Shown in pieces: positions 34,764 through 43,343 of a stretch of DNA of 64,000 bases. The notes beneath the pieces are model-generated. The model did no database searches, was not told where the DNA came from, and worked only from the letters and a program-made list of their open reading frames with translations. How positions within the stretch are numbered: position 1 is the stretch's first letter; each line of letters opens with the position of its first letter. The DNA is from Lachnospiraceae bacterium. GTDB lineage: Bacteria; Bacillota; Clostridia; Lachnospirales; Lachnospiraceae. Location of the stretch: assembly GCA_022791755.1 (NCBI GenBank), contig JAAVZR010000038.1, positions 1 through 64,000 of the forward strand, written 5' to 3'. The position numbers and the translations under genes were made by a program.

Positions 34764-35573
34764 ATGGGCGGACTGATCTATTGCAGGGAGCCGGAGGTGA
34801 CGGAGCCCTATTATGTCAGAGAGCTGGGGATATTTTTGTATTCGGCGGAGGAGCTGTGCTACTATATTGTAAATTATGTTCTGCTGATTCCATCGGATTT
34901 CATAGGGGAGAATCTGTACCGGTTTATCGGCCGTCAGCTGAGGCGGCCGGAGCTGGAGGAGAAACTGCGGGGGTGGATGTCTCAGCAGGCGGATATGTAC
35001 CAGGGGCTTTTGGTCATTTTGCAGGATATCCACTATTACGGCGATGAGGAGCTGGTACAGTTTCGCCAGAAGCTGGAGGAGTTTAAGAGAGCCAGCGGCC
35101 CGGAGATGATGAAAAAGAGAGGGGATTTCTATCTGGATGTAAATCAGTGCGGAAATGCGCTGCGTACCTATGATCTGCTGCTGGGCGAAAAGGGACTGGA
35201 TGCGGGATTCCAGGCCAGGATCTGGCATAACCGGGGCGTAGCCTGCGTGCGGCTGATGCAGATGAGAGAAGCCATGGATTGTTTTTTCAGGGCATGGCAG
35301 GTACTGAAAGAGGAATCGATTGTCAGGGAAATGTTCATACTCTACTGTATGGAGCCGGGGCTGACGATGCCGGGAGAGGCTATCGCGGATGTGTCCGGCG
35401 AAACGCAGTACCGCTGGAAGGAGGAACTGGACGCTTTCCGGAAAAATGCCGCCTATATGGGGAAAGCGAAGGAGATCGCCGAGGCATTTCATAAGGATGT
35501 CATTCGCAGGAGAGAGGCGCTTCGGGAGCTTTTATGCGGCTGGAAGCAGGAGTACAGGGAGATGGCAGGATGA
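34764..35573 (+). CDS. Third member of the solenoid/actin-like module, helical-repeat protein
   Basis: The 269-residue protein is mostly helical. The N-terminus (IYCREPEVTEPYYVRELGIFLYSAEELCYYI) looks like a small conserved domain. Residues 110-200 contain TPR-like pairs (GDFYLDVNQCGNALRTYDLL, then RIWHNRGVACVRLMQMREAM). There are no membrane segments. It starts 21 bases after the actin-like gene with AGGGAGGGAGCGG upstream and overlaps aroK by four bases. I do not know a name for it; the tight spacing argues that it works with the two genes before it. Confidence 0.6.
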   Translation: MGGLIYCREPEVTEPYYVRELGIFLYSAEELCYYIVNYVLLIPSDFIGENLYRFIGRQLRRPELEEKLRGWMSQQADMYQGLLVILQDIHYYGDEELVQFRQKLEEFKRASGPEMMKKRGDFYLDVNQCGNALRTYDLLLGEKGLDAGFQARIWHNRGVACVRLMQMREAMDCFFRAWQVLKEESIVREMFILYCMEPGLTMPGEAIADVSGETQYRWKEELDAFRKNAAYMGKAKEIAEAFHKDVIRRREALRELLCGWKQEYREMAG

Positions 35574-36121
35574 GGACAGGAGAAAAGAGGCAGATCTATC
35601 TGATCGGGTTCATGGGCAGCGGAAAGAGCACGGTGTCCCGCATCCTGTCCGGCCGGCTTAAGGTCCCCTGCGTGGAGATGGACGAGGAGCTGGAGAGACA
35701 GGCCGGCAAGCGGATCACAGAGATTTTCAGAGAGGATGGAGAAGCCTGCTTTCGGGCTATGGAGAGCAGGCTTCTGGAGAGTCTGGGGGAGAGTCCGCCC
35801 TGTGTGGTATCCTGCGGGGGCGGAGCGGTGCTGCGGGAAGAAAATGTCCGGGCCATGAAGAGCGGGGGCGTGGTGGTGCTTCTGTCCGCCTCGGCGGCGA
35901 CCATATACGAACGGGTGAAAAACAGCAGAACCCGCCCTGTGCTGAACGGGCATATGAATACGGAGTATATTGAAGCGCTGATGAGAGAGAGGGAGCCCTT
36001 TTACCGGGCGGCGTCAGATCTGACCGTGGAGACGGACGAGAAGACTGTGGAGGAGATTGCCGGGGAGATCATAGCAGGCGTGGAGTCGTATCGGGATACG
36101 CAAAAAGCAGGAAAGGAATGA
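35570..36121 (+). CDS. aroK: Shikimate kinase
   Basis: The 183-residue protein has Walker A GFMGSGKST at about 13-21, the shikimate-binding DEELERQAG, FREDGEACFRAMESRLL with the conserved FR..E, SCGGGAVLREENVRAM near 83, and the lid Arg in RVKNSRTRPVLNG. It phosphorylates shikimate at the 3-OH. ATG 35570 overlaps the previous stop (ATGA); an earlier in-frame ATG at 35534 is inside that gene. A DAHP synthase gene for the same pathway lies near 49 kb. Confidence 0.93.
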   Translation: MRTGEKRQIYLIGFMGSGKSTVSRILSGRLKVPCVEMDEELERQAGKRITEIFREDGEACFRAMESRLLESLGESPPCVVSCGGGAVLREENVRAMKSGGVVVLLSASAATIYERVKNSRTRPVLNGHMNTEYIEALMREREPFYRAASDLTVETDEKTVEEIAGEIIAGVESYRDTQKAGKE

Positions 36122-36130
36122 GAGGCAAAG

Positions 36131-38056
36131 ATGAGAGACGGCTTTATTCGCGTGGCAGCGGCCACGCCGAAGGTGCGGGTGGCAGACCCGGCTTATAACA
36201 GGGAGGAGATCGGAAGGCTGTTGCGGGAAGCGGCGGGCCGGCAGGTGAAGGTACTGGTGTTTCCCGAGCTGTGTCTGACGGCATATACCTGTGGGGATCT
36301 GTTTTTGCAGGACTCTCTTCTGAGGGAAGCCAGGCGTCAGATGGGGCTTCTGGTGGCTGAGAGCGCCGGGATGGATGTGCTGGCCTTCGTGGGGCTTCCC
36401 TGGGAGAGGGACGGTCAGCTGTATAATGTGATGGCGGTATTCCAGAACGGGCGTCTTCTGGGGATCATCCCGAAGCGCCATATTCCGGGATATTCGGAAT
36501 TTTATGAGACGCGCCATTTTCACCGGGGCAATGAGGAGCCGGTGGAGGTAAACTATATTGATGCGCAGGGGAGATGTTACAGGGTGCCGATGGGGACCAG
36601 GCTTCTTTTTATCTGTGAGGAAAATCCGGATCTGGTGGTGGCGGGAGAGATCTGTGAGGATCTGTGGAATGTGCTGCCTCCGGGGAACAGCCATGCCATG
36701 GCCGGAGCCACGGTGATCGTCAATGCCTCGGCCAGCGATGAGACCACCGGCAAGAGCGATTACCGCCGGGAGCTGGTGAGGGGCCAGTCTGCCCGCCTCC
36801 TCTGCGGCTATGTCTATGCCAGCGCCGGGGAGGGGGAGTCGTCCACGGATCTGGTATTCGCAGGCCATAATCTGATTGCGGAAAACGGCACGCTTCTGGC
36901 GCAGTCCGCCCTCTTTGATACCGGTCTTGTGACGGCGGAGCTGGATCTGGAACGGCTGCACAGCGAGAGGCGCCGTATCGGAACCTTCGGGATCAGGCCG
37001 GCTGCCGGTTATGTGAAGGTGCCCTTCTCTCAGCACGCGCAGGAGCTGGCTTTGGAGCGCAGAATCGACCCGTCTCCTTTTGTTCCGTCGGATGCGTCGG
37101 AGCGGACCCGGCGCTGTGATGAGATTCTCTCGATCCAGGCCATGGGACTGAAGAAGCGGCTGGAGCACACCCATGCCCGCCGGGCTGTGGTGGGGATCTC
37201 CGGCGGACTGGACTCTACGCTGGCCCTGTTGGTGACGGTGCGGGCGTTTGATCTGCTTAAGCTGCCCCATGAAAACATCGTCACCGTGACCATGCCCTGC
37301 TTCGGCACCACGGACCGCACCTACGAGAATGCCTGCACGCTGATCCGCTGTCTGGGCACGGAATTTCGCGAGGTGGATATCAAGGCTGCGGTGAGACAGC
37401 ACTTTAACGATATCGGCCATGACGGACAGACTCTGGACGTGACCTATGAAAACAGCCAGGCCAGAGAGAGGACCCAAGTGCTGATGGATATCGCCAATCA
37501 GTGCGGCGGCCTGGTCATCGGGACCGGGGATATGTCTGAGCTTGCTCTGGGCTGGGCCACCTACAACGGCGATCACATGTCCATGTACGGGGTGAATGCT
37601 TCGGTGCCCAAGACGCTGGTCCGCCATCTGGTCTGCCACTGTGCAGATACCTGCAAAGAAGAGGAACTGTCAAAAGCGCTGAGGGATATTCTGGACACGC
37701 CGGTGAGCCCCGAGCTGCTGCCGCCGTCGGACGGTGAGATTTCCCAGAAGACGGAGGATCTGGTGGGCCCCTATGAGCTCCATGATTTTTATATGTATTA
37801 TGTGCTTCGTTTCGGCTTCCGGCCGGCGAAGGTGTTCCGGCTGGCCTGTGTGGCGTTCCGGGGAACCTATGACGCCGAGACGGTGAAAAAATGGCTGATT
37901 GTGTTTTACCGCCGCTTCTTCTCCCAGCAGTTTAAGCGGTCCTGTCTGCCCGACGGACCAAAGGTGGGCTCCGTGGCCGTATCGCCCAGAGGAGATCTGC
38001 GTCTCCCCAGCGATGCCTGCGGCCGGCTCTGGCAGGCCGAGGCGGAGGAATTGTAA
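36131..38056 (+). CDS. nadE: Glutamine-dependent NAD+ synthetase
   Basis: The 641-residue protein joins an N-terminal nitrilase-type glutaminase with catalytic Glu45 (FPELCLT), Lys115 (IPKRHIPGYSEFYE) and Cys175 (ICEDLWN) to a C-terminal synthetase with the PP-loop SGGLDSTLAL near 357 and the conserved GTGDMSELALGW near 459. It amidates nicotinic acid adenine dinucleotide using ammonia channelled from glutamine. Length and order match the long NadE form. It follows aroK by nine bases. Confidence 0.95.
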   Translation: MRDGFIRVAAATPKVRVADPAYNREEIGRLLREAAGRQVKVLVFPELCLTAYTCGDLFLQDSLLREARRQMGLLVAESAGMDVLAFVGLPWERDGQLYNVMAVFQNGRLLGIIPKRHIPGYSEFYETRHFHRGNEEPVEVNYIDAQGRCYRVPMGTRLLFICEENPDLVVAGEICEDLWNVLPPGNSHAMAGATVIVNASASDETTGKSDYRRELVRGQSARLLCGYVYASAGEGESSTDLVFAGHNLIAENGTLLAQSALFDTGLVTAELDLERLHSERRRIGTFGIRPAAGYVKVPFSQHAQELALERRIDPSPFVPSDASERTRRCDEILSIQAMGLKKRLEHTHARRAVVGISGGLDSTLALLVTVRAFDLLKLPHENIVTVTMPCFGTTDRTYENACTLIRCLGTEFREVDIKAAVRQHFNDIGHDGQTLDVTYENSQARERTQVLMDIANQCGGLVIGTGDMSELALGWATYNGDHMSMYGVNASVPKTLVRHLVCHCADTCKEEELSKALRDILDTPVSPELLPPSDGEISQKTEDLVGPYELHDFYMYYVLRFGFRPAKVFRLACVAFRGTYDAETVKKWLIVFYRRFFSQQFKRSCLPDGPKVGSVAVSPRGDLRLPSDACGRLWQAEAEEL

Positions 38057-38076
38057 AAATAAGAGGAGTATACATT

Positions 38077-39354
38077 ATGAAAAAGACACCGTTTGTTACA
38101 CTTGCACAGGTCCGGGAAATCGCAAAAGAATATCCCACCCCTTTCCATATCTACGACGAGAAGGGGATCCGGGAAAATGCCGGACGGCTTCTGGACGCTT
38201 TTTCGTGGAATCCGGGGTTTAAGGAATACTTTGCCGTGAAAGCCACACCGAATCCGTTTATTCTGCGGCTTTTAAAGGACTGCGGCTGCGGCTGCGACTG
38301 TTCCTCTATGACGGAGCTGATGCTGGCGGATGCCCTGGACTTCTCGGGGAACGATATCATGTTTTCTTCCAATGTGACACCGGCCGGTGAATATGCCTAC
38401 GCGGCAAAGCTGGGAGCAGTCATTAACCTGGACGATATTACGCACATTGATTTTCTGGAGGAGGCGGCAGGAATCCCCGAGACTATCAGCTGCCGCTATA
38501 ATCCCGGCGGGATCTTTAAGATCAGCAATGATATCATGGATAACCCGGGAGACGCCAAATACGGCTTTACGACCGAGCAGCTCTTCGAGGGATTCCGCAT
38601 TCTGAAGCAAAAGGGAGTAAAGAATTTCGGGATCCATGCCTTTCTGGCCAGCAATACCGTGACCAATGAATACTATCCGGAGCTGGCTCGGGTGCTGTTT
38701 CGCCTGGCCGTGCAGCTGAAGGAGGAGACGGGAGCCCGCATCGTGTCTGTCAATCTCTCCGGCGGAATCGGGATTCCCTACCGGCCCGATCAGGAGCCCA
38801 ACGATATCTATGAGATTTCCCGCAAAGTAAAAGCGGTGTATGAGGAAGTGTTAAAGCCTGCCGGGATGGGAGACGTGGCTCTGTATACGGAGCTGGGCCG
38901 CTATATGCTGGGGCCCTACGGCCATCTGGTGACACAGGCGATTCATCAGAAGCATACCTATAAGGAGTATATCGGCTGCGACGCCTGCGCCGTGAATCTG
39001 ATGCGTCCTGCCATGTACGGTGCCTACCACCACATTACAGTACTGGGAAAAGAGAACGAGCCCTGTGTCCATAAATACGATGTGACCGGAGCGCTATGTG
39101 AAAATAATGATAAATTTGCCGTGGACCGGATGCTGCCAAAGATCGACACCGGCGATTATCTGGTCATCCATGACACCGGCGCCCATGGTTTTTCGATGGG
39201 CTATAACTATAACGGAAAACTTCGTTCGGCGGAACTGCTCTTACAGGAGGACGGACAGGTCCGGCTGATCCGCCGGGCCGAGACGCCAAAGGATTACTTT
39301 GCCACCTTTGACTTCTGCGATATTCTGGATAAGTTAAAGAGGGGCGGACAGTAG
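38077..39354 (+). CDS. lysA: Diaminopimelate decarboxylase
   Basis: The 425-residue fold-III PLP decarboxylase has the PLP Lys55 in YFAVKATPNP, the phosphate-binding glycine loop NLSGGIGIPY near 226, and the C-terminal beta domain with GCDACAVNLMRPAMYGAYHHI and GALCENNDKFA, where Cys and Glu complete the active site. It makes lysine from meso-diaminopimelate. AGAGGAGTATACATT precedes the ATG. Carboxynorspermidine or ornithine decarboxylases share the fold, but the HAFLASNT and CGP/GALCE-like pattern fits LysA best. Confidence 0.85.
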   Translation: MKKTPFVTLAQVREIAKEYPTPFHIYDEKGIRENAGRLLDAFSWNPGFKEYFAVKATPNPFILRLLKDCGCGCDCSSMTELMLADALDFSGNDIMFSSNVTPAGEYAYAAKLGAVINLDDITHIDFLEEAAGIPETISCRYNPGGIFKISNDIMDNPGDAKYGFTTEQLFEGFRILKQKGVKNFGIHAFLASNTVTNEYYPELARVLFRLAVQLKEETGARIVSVNLSGGIGIPYRPDQEPNDIYEISRKVKAVYEEVLKPAGMGDVALYTELGRYMLGPYGHLVTQAIHQKHTYKEYIGCDACAVNLMRPAMYGAYHHITVLGKENEPCVHKYDVTGALCENNDKFAVDRMLPKIDTGDYLVIHDTGAHGFSMGYNYNGKLRSAELLLQEDGQVRLIRRAETPKDYFATFDFCDILDKLKRGGQ

Positions 39355-39389
39355 AGGCTTTGTAAGGGAAAATCGAATTGCCGCATGTG

Positions 39390-39424
39390 GGCCGGGCAGG
39401 AAACAAAAAACCTGTCTGGCCTTT
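39390..39424 (+). terminator. Intrinsic terminator after lysA
   Basis: GGCCGGGCAGG (39390-39400) pairs with CCTGTCTGGCC (39411-39421) around an A-rich loop and is followed by TTT. It ends the transcript that includes lysA. Confidence 0.75.
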
Positions 39425-39451
39425 CTTCTGACCATAATGTTTAATCTTTAT

Positions 39452-39475
39452 AATATACCCTCAGTGGACATGTTC
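39452..39475. promoter_or_regulatory. Third copy of TACCCTCAGTG motif
   Basis: ATACCCTCAGTGGACA at 39454-39469 is identical over 16 bases to the site near 12249 and differs at one base from the site near 6357. A TATAAT overlaps its left end at 39449-39454. The right dyad half is missing here. Confidence 0.4.
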
Positions 39476-39652
39476 GCAAAAGAAAATTTTGAAAGGCTTA
39501 AAGAAAACTTTAAGGAAAATGGATTTGACGTATCTGAAGCACAGCAAAAGTTGGCAGATTATTTGGGGATCGGGAAAAAAGCAGATGTCATGGATATTTT
39601 AATGCGATGTTATCGTTGCACAAAACGAGAGCGGTACAGGTTCACTGTTTGA
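39470..39652 (+). CDS. Small unknown ORF upstream of ISAs1 remnant
   Basis: From ATG 39470 the frame encodes 60 residues with a helical, coding-like start (FAKENFERLKENF, then VSEAQQKLADYLGIGKKADVM) that turns into an unlikely basic and Cys tail. There is no ribosome site. It may be a decayed gene broken after about residue 44. Not recognised. Confidence 0.3.
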   Translation: MFAKENFERLKENFKENGFDVSEAQQKLADYLGIGKKADVMDILMRCYRCTKRERYRFTV

Positions 39653-39659
39653 CCGTCGA

Positions 39660-39805
39660 ATGTTCTTCGGCTTTTCAAATAGCTTGAAATATATTGAAGA
39701 CGGCCGCCGGCAAAGTAAAGTTCGGCATACATTAAAGGATATACTGGCAATCGTGCTGCTTGCTATGCCGGCAAATGCAGATGACCGGGCAGAATACCGG
39801 TATTT
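39660..39805 (+). pseudogene. ISAs1-family transposase N-terminal remnant
   Basis: The frame encodes LKYIEDGRRQSKVRHTLKDI and LAIVLLAMPANADDRAEYRYF, which matches the N-terminal DDE-associated domain of ISAs1 transposases (D.RR..KVRH.L.DIL.I.L.A..A.A.DW.E). The Trp after ADD is lost and the similarity stops after about 45 residues; the catalytic domain is absent. Confidence 0.7.
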
Positions 39806-39929
39806 CATGCGTTTGTCATGCTTTCCCTCCAAAACCGATTTACAAATCTCTCAAAATAAGCTATACTGTCTATATTCTCTTATTCAGGGGCTGTCGCCCG
39901 ATTTTCCCTTCTATAAAAAAGAAAAACAG

Positions 39930-39958
39930 TTGACAAGCGGCACAAAGTAGGATATGAT
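39930..39958 (+). promoter_or_regulatory. recA promoter
   Basis: TTGACA at 39930-39935 and TATGAT at 39953-39958 are 17 bases apart, ending 12 bases before the LexA box. Confidence 0.85.
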
Positions 39959-39970
39959 AAAACAAAAGAT

Positions 39971-39984
39971 CGAACATTCGTTCG
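39971..39984. promoter_or_regulatory. LexA (SOS) operator upstream of recA
   Basis: CGAACATTCGTTCG is a perfect match to the Firmicutes SOS box CGAAC-N4-GTTCG. It sits just downstream of the recA -10 box, so bound LexA would block transcription until DNA damage. Confidence 0.93.
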
Positions 39985-40000
39985 CGATGTGGAGGATGAT

Positions 40001-41134
40001 ATGGCCAAAGAAGATAAGCTGAAGGCATTGGACAATGCACTGTCACAGATTGAAAAGACATATGGCAAGGGATCTGTTATGAAACTGGGGGATTCCGGAA
40101 CGAATATGAATATAGAGGCGATCCCCACCGGCTCTCTGAGCCTGGATATCGCCCTGGGACTGGGCGGCGTCCCCAAGGGGAGGATCATCGAGATCTACGG
40201 ACCGGAGTCCAGCGGAAAGACGACGGTGGCTCTGCATATGGTGGCAGAGGCGCAGAAGAGAGACGGAATCGCCGGTTTTATTGATGCCGAGCATGCCCTG
40301 GATCCTGTCTACGCGAAGAACATCGGCGTGGATATTGATAATCTGTATATCTCTCAGCCGGATAACGGGGAGCAGGCACTGGAGATCGCCGAGACGATGG
40401 TGCGTTCCGGCGCCCTGGATATTATCATCATCGACTCGGTGGCGGCTCTGGTGCCAAAGGCCGAGATCGAGGGAGATATGGGAGATTCCCATGTGGGCCT
40501 CCAGGCTCGTCTGATGTCCCAGGCTCTGCGCAAGCTTACGGCGGCTATCAGCCGTTCCAACTGCGTGGTGATTTTTATCAATCAGCTGCGTGAGAAGGTA
40601 GGTGTCATGTTCGGGAATCCGGAGACGACCACCGGCGGCCGTGCTCTGAAGTTTTATTCCTCCGTCCGCCTGGATGTGCGCCGGATCGAGTCGCTTAAGC
40701 AGGGAGGAGAGGTCATCGGAAACCGCACCAGGATCAAAGTTGTGAAAAATAAGGTAGCCCCGCCCTTCAAAGAAGCGGAGTTCGATATCATGTTTGGCAA
40801 GGGGATTTCCCGTGAGGGCGATATCCTGGATCTGGCGGCGAAGATTAATGTCATCGAGAAGAGCGGGTCCTGGTATGCTTATGAGGGAGAGAAGATCGGG
40901 CAGGGCCGTGAGAATGCGAAGACTTTCCTGCGGGAGCATCCGGATATCATGACAGCGGTGGACCAGCGGGTACGTCAGGAGATGGGACTCGCGGGCGCCG
41001 GTGATTCCGCCGGCAGCACATCTGTTCCGGCCCCGGCCCCTTCGCCGGCGAAGTCCGGCAGAAAAGGGAAGGCTCCTGCGGAGCCTTCTGATACGACCGT
41101 ACCTGTGGGAGAGGAAGGCCAGTCCGAGTCCTGA
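40001..41134 (+). CDS. recA: Recombinase RecA
   Basis: The 377-residue protein has Walker [10 protein letters not shown] near 67-75, the Walker B region [14 protein letters not shown], loop L1 [19 protein letters not shown], loop L2 [20 protein letters not shown] and the C-terminal KAKTFL-type region ([12 protein letters not shown]). A Pro/Ala/Ser-rich and acidic tail of about 50 residues follows, as often in RecA. It forms filaments for recombination and drives LexA self-cleavage. GGAGG at 39991-39995 selects ATG 40001 over the in-frame GTG at 39989. Confidence 0.97.
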   Translation: MAKEDKLKALDNALSQIEKTYGKGSVMKLGDSGTNMNIEAIPTGSLSLDIALGLGGVPKGRIIEIYGPESSGKTTVALHMVAEAQKRDGIAGFIDAEHALDPVYAKNIGVDIDNLYISQPDNGEQALEIAETMVRSGALDIIIIDSVAALVPKAEIEGDMGDSHVGLQARLMSQALRKLTAAISRSNCVVIFINQLREKVGVMFGNPETTTGGRALKFYSSVRLDVRRIESLKQGGEVIGNRTRIKVVKNKVAPPFKEAEFDIMFGKGISREGDILDLAAKINVIEKSGSWYAYEGEKIGQGRENAKTFLREHPDIMTAVDQRVRQEMGLAGAGDSAGSTSVPAPAPSPAKSGRKGKAPAEPSDTTVPVGEEGQSES

Positions 41135-41152
41135 TTCTCCGACCGGAAAAGA

Positions 41153-41196
41153 GGGACGCCCGGTTCCTGCGGGTATTCCCGGCCGGACGCTTTGCC
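41153..41196 (-). repeat. Truncated partner of the palindromic repeat family
   Basis: GGGACGCCCGGTTCCTG at 41153-41169 and GGGTATTCC then CCGGACGC match the left arm of copy D (54343-54380) with few changes, but the rest of that copy is missing. It precedes forward copy C, as copy D precedes copy E. Confidence 0.6.
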
Positions 41197-41225
41197 GTTT
41201 ATAGCGGAGACGCGGGAGCACACAG

Positions 41226-41371
41226 CCAGGGGGCATAGGGATATCCTGTCCGGGCCTTTGCAGGACGCCGGTTCTTAGTGAGCGTAAGCGGCAGCGAAGC
41301 GCGAACTTAGAACCGCTGCCTCCTGCACAGAGCGGGAGCGTGCCCGGTCAGGATATCCCTATGCCCCCTGG
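41226..41371 (+). repeat. Extragenic palindromic repeat, copy C (forward)
   Basis: The 30-base arms 41226-41255 and 41342-41371 are complementary at 29 positions; the one T-T mismatch sits at CCTG-T-CCGG. The inner stem is TGCAGGA/TCCTGCA. The constants GGTTCTTAGTGAGCG, CAGCGAAGCGCGAACTTAG and ACAGAGCG lie between. It fills most of the space between recA and rny. Confidence 0.88.
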
Positions 41372-41456
41372 CGTCCCTTTCTCCCCCCTCCTCTTTTTCC
41401 ACGACCGGAGAAAAAGAACCGTTTGGACCCGGTCGGGGCGAAAAATAAGAAGATAC

Positions 41457-41485
41457 TTGACAATTCGCCTAATTAAGTATAAAAT
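41457..41485 (+). promoter_or_regulatory. rny promoter
   Basis: TTGACA at 41457-41462 and TAAAAT at 41480-41485 are spaced 17 bases, about 48 bases before the GTG start. Confidence 0.8.
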
Positions 41486-41532
41486 TTATATGTTGTATTT
41501 GTACAATGAAAACTAAATAAGGAGGTGCTCCT

Positions 41533-43086
41533 GTGCCAGAACCAATCTATGTGATTATAACGGTAGCTATTTTGGCAGTATGTATCGTAATCACCTGGTT
41601 CGCGGCCATCTCATATCGTAAGAAAATGTACGAGAGCAAGATCGGATCCGCGGAAGAGAAATCCAGGGAAATCATAGACGACGCATTGAAGGTAGCAGAG
41701 ACGAAGAAAAGGGAGGCCCTCTTAGAAGCGAAGGAAGAGTCCCTGAGGACGAAGAACGAAGCCGAGAGAGAGGCCAAAGAGAGAAGAGCCGAGATTCAGC
41801 GGATGGAACGCCGCGTCATGAACAGAGAAGAAAATCTGGATAAGAAGTCGGAAGCTCTGGAGAAAAAGGAAGCAAGTTTAGCAGCGAAAGAAGAATCACT
41901 GACGGCAAGAAAGCGCGAGACAGACGAACTTTACAACAAGGAATTGCAGGAACTGGAACGTATTTCCGGACTCACCTCCGAACAGGCGAAAGAATATCTT
42001 CTTAAGTCGATTGAGGATGATGTAAAGCATGATGCCGCCAGAATGATCAAGGAACTGGAGAATCAGGCCAGAGAAGATGCCGGTAAGAAGGCGAAAGAGT
42101 ATGTGGTCACAGCCATTCAGAAATGTGCGGCGGACCATGTGACGGAATCCACGATTTCCGTGGTAAATCTTCCCAGTGACGAGATGAAGGGACGTATCAT
42201 CGGCCGGGAGGGACGGAATATCCGGACCCTGGAGACGCTGACAGGCGTGGATCTGATTATCGACGATACGCCGGAGGCAGTGATACTGTCCGGCTTTGAT
42301 CCGATCCGCCGTGAGATAGCCAGAATCGCCCTGGAGAAGCTGATCGTAGACGGTCGGATCCATCCTGCCAGAATCGAAGAGATGGTGGAGAAGGCCCGCA
42401 GAGAAGTCGAAAACATGATCCGTGAAGAGGGAGAATCTGCTCTTATGGAAGTGGGAATCCATGGCATTCATCCCGAACTGGTCAAACTCCTGGGTAAGAT
42501 GCGCTTCAGGACCAGCTATGGTCAGAACGCTCTGAGACATTCCATCGAGGTGGCGCATCTGTCCGGTCTGCTGGCTGCGGAGCTGGGCCTTGACGTGCGG
42601 TTAGCCAAGCGGGCGGGCCTGCTTCACGATATCGGCAAATCTGTCGATCATGAGCAGGAGGGATCCCATATTCAGCTGGGAGCCGCGCTGTGCCGCAAGT
42701 ACAAAGAGTCGGCTGTCGTGATCAATGCGGTGGAGTCGCATCACGGCGATGTGGAGCCGGAGACACTGATTGCATGTATTGTACAGGCTTCTGACACGAT
42801 CTCTGCCGCGAGACCGGGTGCCAGAAGAGAGACTCTGGAAACATATACAAATCGGTTGAAGCAGCTGGAAGATATCGCCAATGCTTATAAGGGTGTTGAT
42901 AAATCCTTTGCAATTCAGGCGGGCCGTGAAGTACGCATCATGGTAGTGCCGGAGCAGGTCAGCGATGACGATATGGTATTGCTGGCGCGAAATATTTCCA
43001 AGCAGATCGAAGAAGAGCTGGAGTATCCCGGACAGATCAAGGTAAACGTAATCCGTGAATCCCGTGTAACAGATTTCGCGAAATAA
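41533..43086 (+). CDS. rny: Ribonuclease Y
   Basis: The 517-residue protein has one N-terminal transmembrane helix (IIVTVAILAV-like, residues 5-26), a long charged coiled coil (about 30-200), a KH domain ([19 protein letters not shown] near 217) and an HD domain with [12 protein letters not shown] near 360. It is a membrane-bound endonuclease that starts mRNA decay. The start is GTG 41533, with GGAGGT eight bases upstream. Length is normal. Confidence 0.96.
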   Translation: MPEPIYVIITVAILAVCIVITWFAAISYRKKMYESKIGSAEEKSREIIDDALKVAETKKREALLEAKEESLRTKNEAEREAKERRAEIQRMERRVMNREENLDKKSEALEKKEASLAAKEESLTARKRETDELYNKELQELERISGLTSEQAKEYLLKSIEDDVKHDAARMIKELENQAREDAGKKAKEYVVTAIQKCAADHVTESTISVVNLPSDEMKGRIIGREGRNIRTLETLTGVDLIIDDTPEAVILSGFDPIRREIARIALEKLIVDGRIHPARIEEMVEKARREVENMIREEGESALMEVGIHGIHPELVKLLGKMRFRTSYGQNALRHSIEVAHLSGLLAAELGLDVRLAKRAGLLHDIGKSVDHEQEGSHIQLGAALCRKYKESAVVINAVESHHGDVEPETLIACIVQASDTISAARPGARRETLETYTNRLKQLEDIANAYKGVDKSFAIQAGREVRIMVVPEQVSDDDMVLLARNISKQIEEELEYPGQIKVNVIRESRVTDFAK

Positions 43087-43105
43087 AGCGCATACGAACC
43101 GGATA

Positions 43106-43138
43106 GAGTGGAGAGAATAGTATCTCCACTCTTTTTTT
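43106..43138 (+). terminator. Intrinsic terminator after rny
   Basis: GAGTGGAGA (43106-43114) pairs perfectly with TCTCCACTC (43123-43131) and seven T follow. Confidence 0.92.
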
Positions 43139-43193
43139 GCCAAAAAGCAGAAATTAGGGCAAAAAAAGAGGGTAGCTTTATTCTTTTTTAATC

Positions 43194-43222
43194 TTGATTT
43201 TACAAAAAATTTATGATATTCT
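43194..43222 (+). promoter_or_regulatory. Promoter of purine permease gene
   Basis: TTGATT at 43194-43199 and TATTCT at 43217-43222 are spaced 17 bases; a leader of about 115 bases follows. Confidence 0.6.
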
Positions 43223-43249
43223 TAGAATCAGTTTTTTGTACAGGGCAGA

Positions 43250-43330
43250 AGGCAGACTGTCATCAGAACCGGCAAGCCGGGAGAAAAGGTCTGGCTTTGG
43301 CTGAGAGGTAAAGCACCCGGGAGACAGTTC
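43250..43330 (+). ncRNA. Structured leader of the purine permease, unclassified
   Basis: ACTGTC (43256-43261) can pair with GACAGT (43323-43328) to close a junction holding two hairpins: CCGGC-AA-GCCGG (43269-43280) and GCTTT/AAAGC (43294-43298 with 43310-43314). The closing stem ends just before AGGAGG at 43334, so it could control translation. It does not show the conserved bases of the purine riboswitch. Ligand sensing is inference. Confidence 0.4.
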
Positions 43331-43343
43331 CCCAGGAGGAAGA

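Noticed and set aside
36014-37639. 541-codon frame antisense to nadE
   Set aside because: The forward NadE has all catalytic residues; the antisense frame is a codon-bias artefact.
43297-43320. TPP riboswitch (GGCTGAGAGG present)
   Set aside because: The second conserved THI-box half (CTGATCTGG and following) is absent, and the gene is a purine permease.
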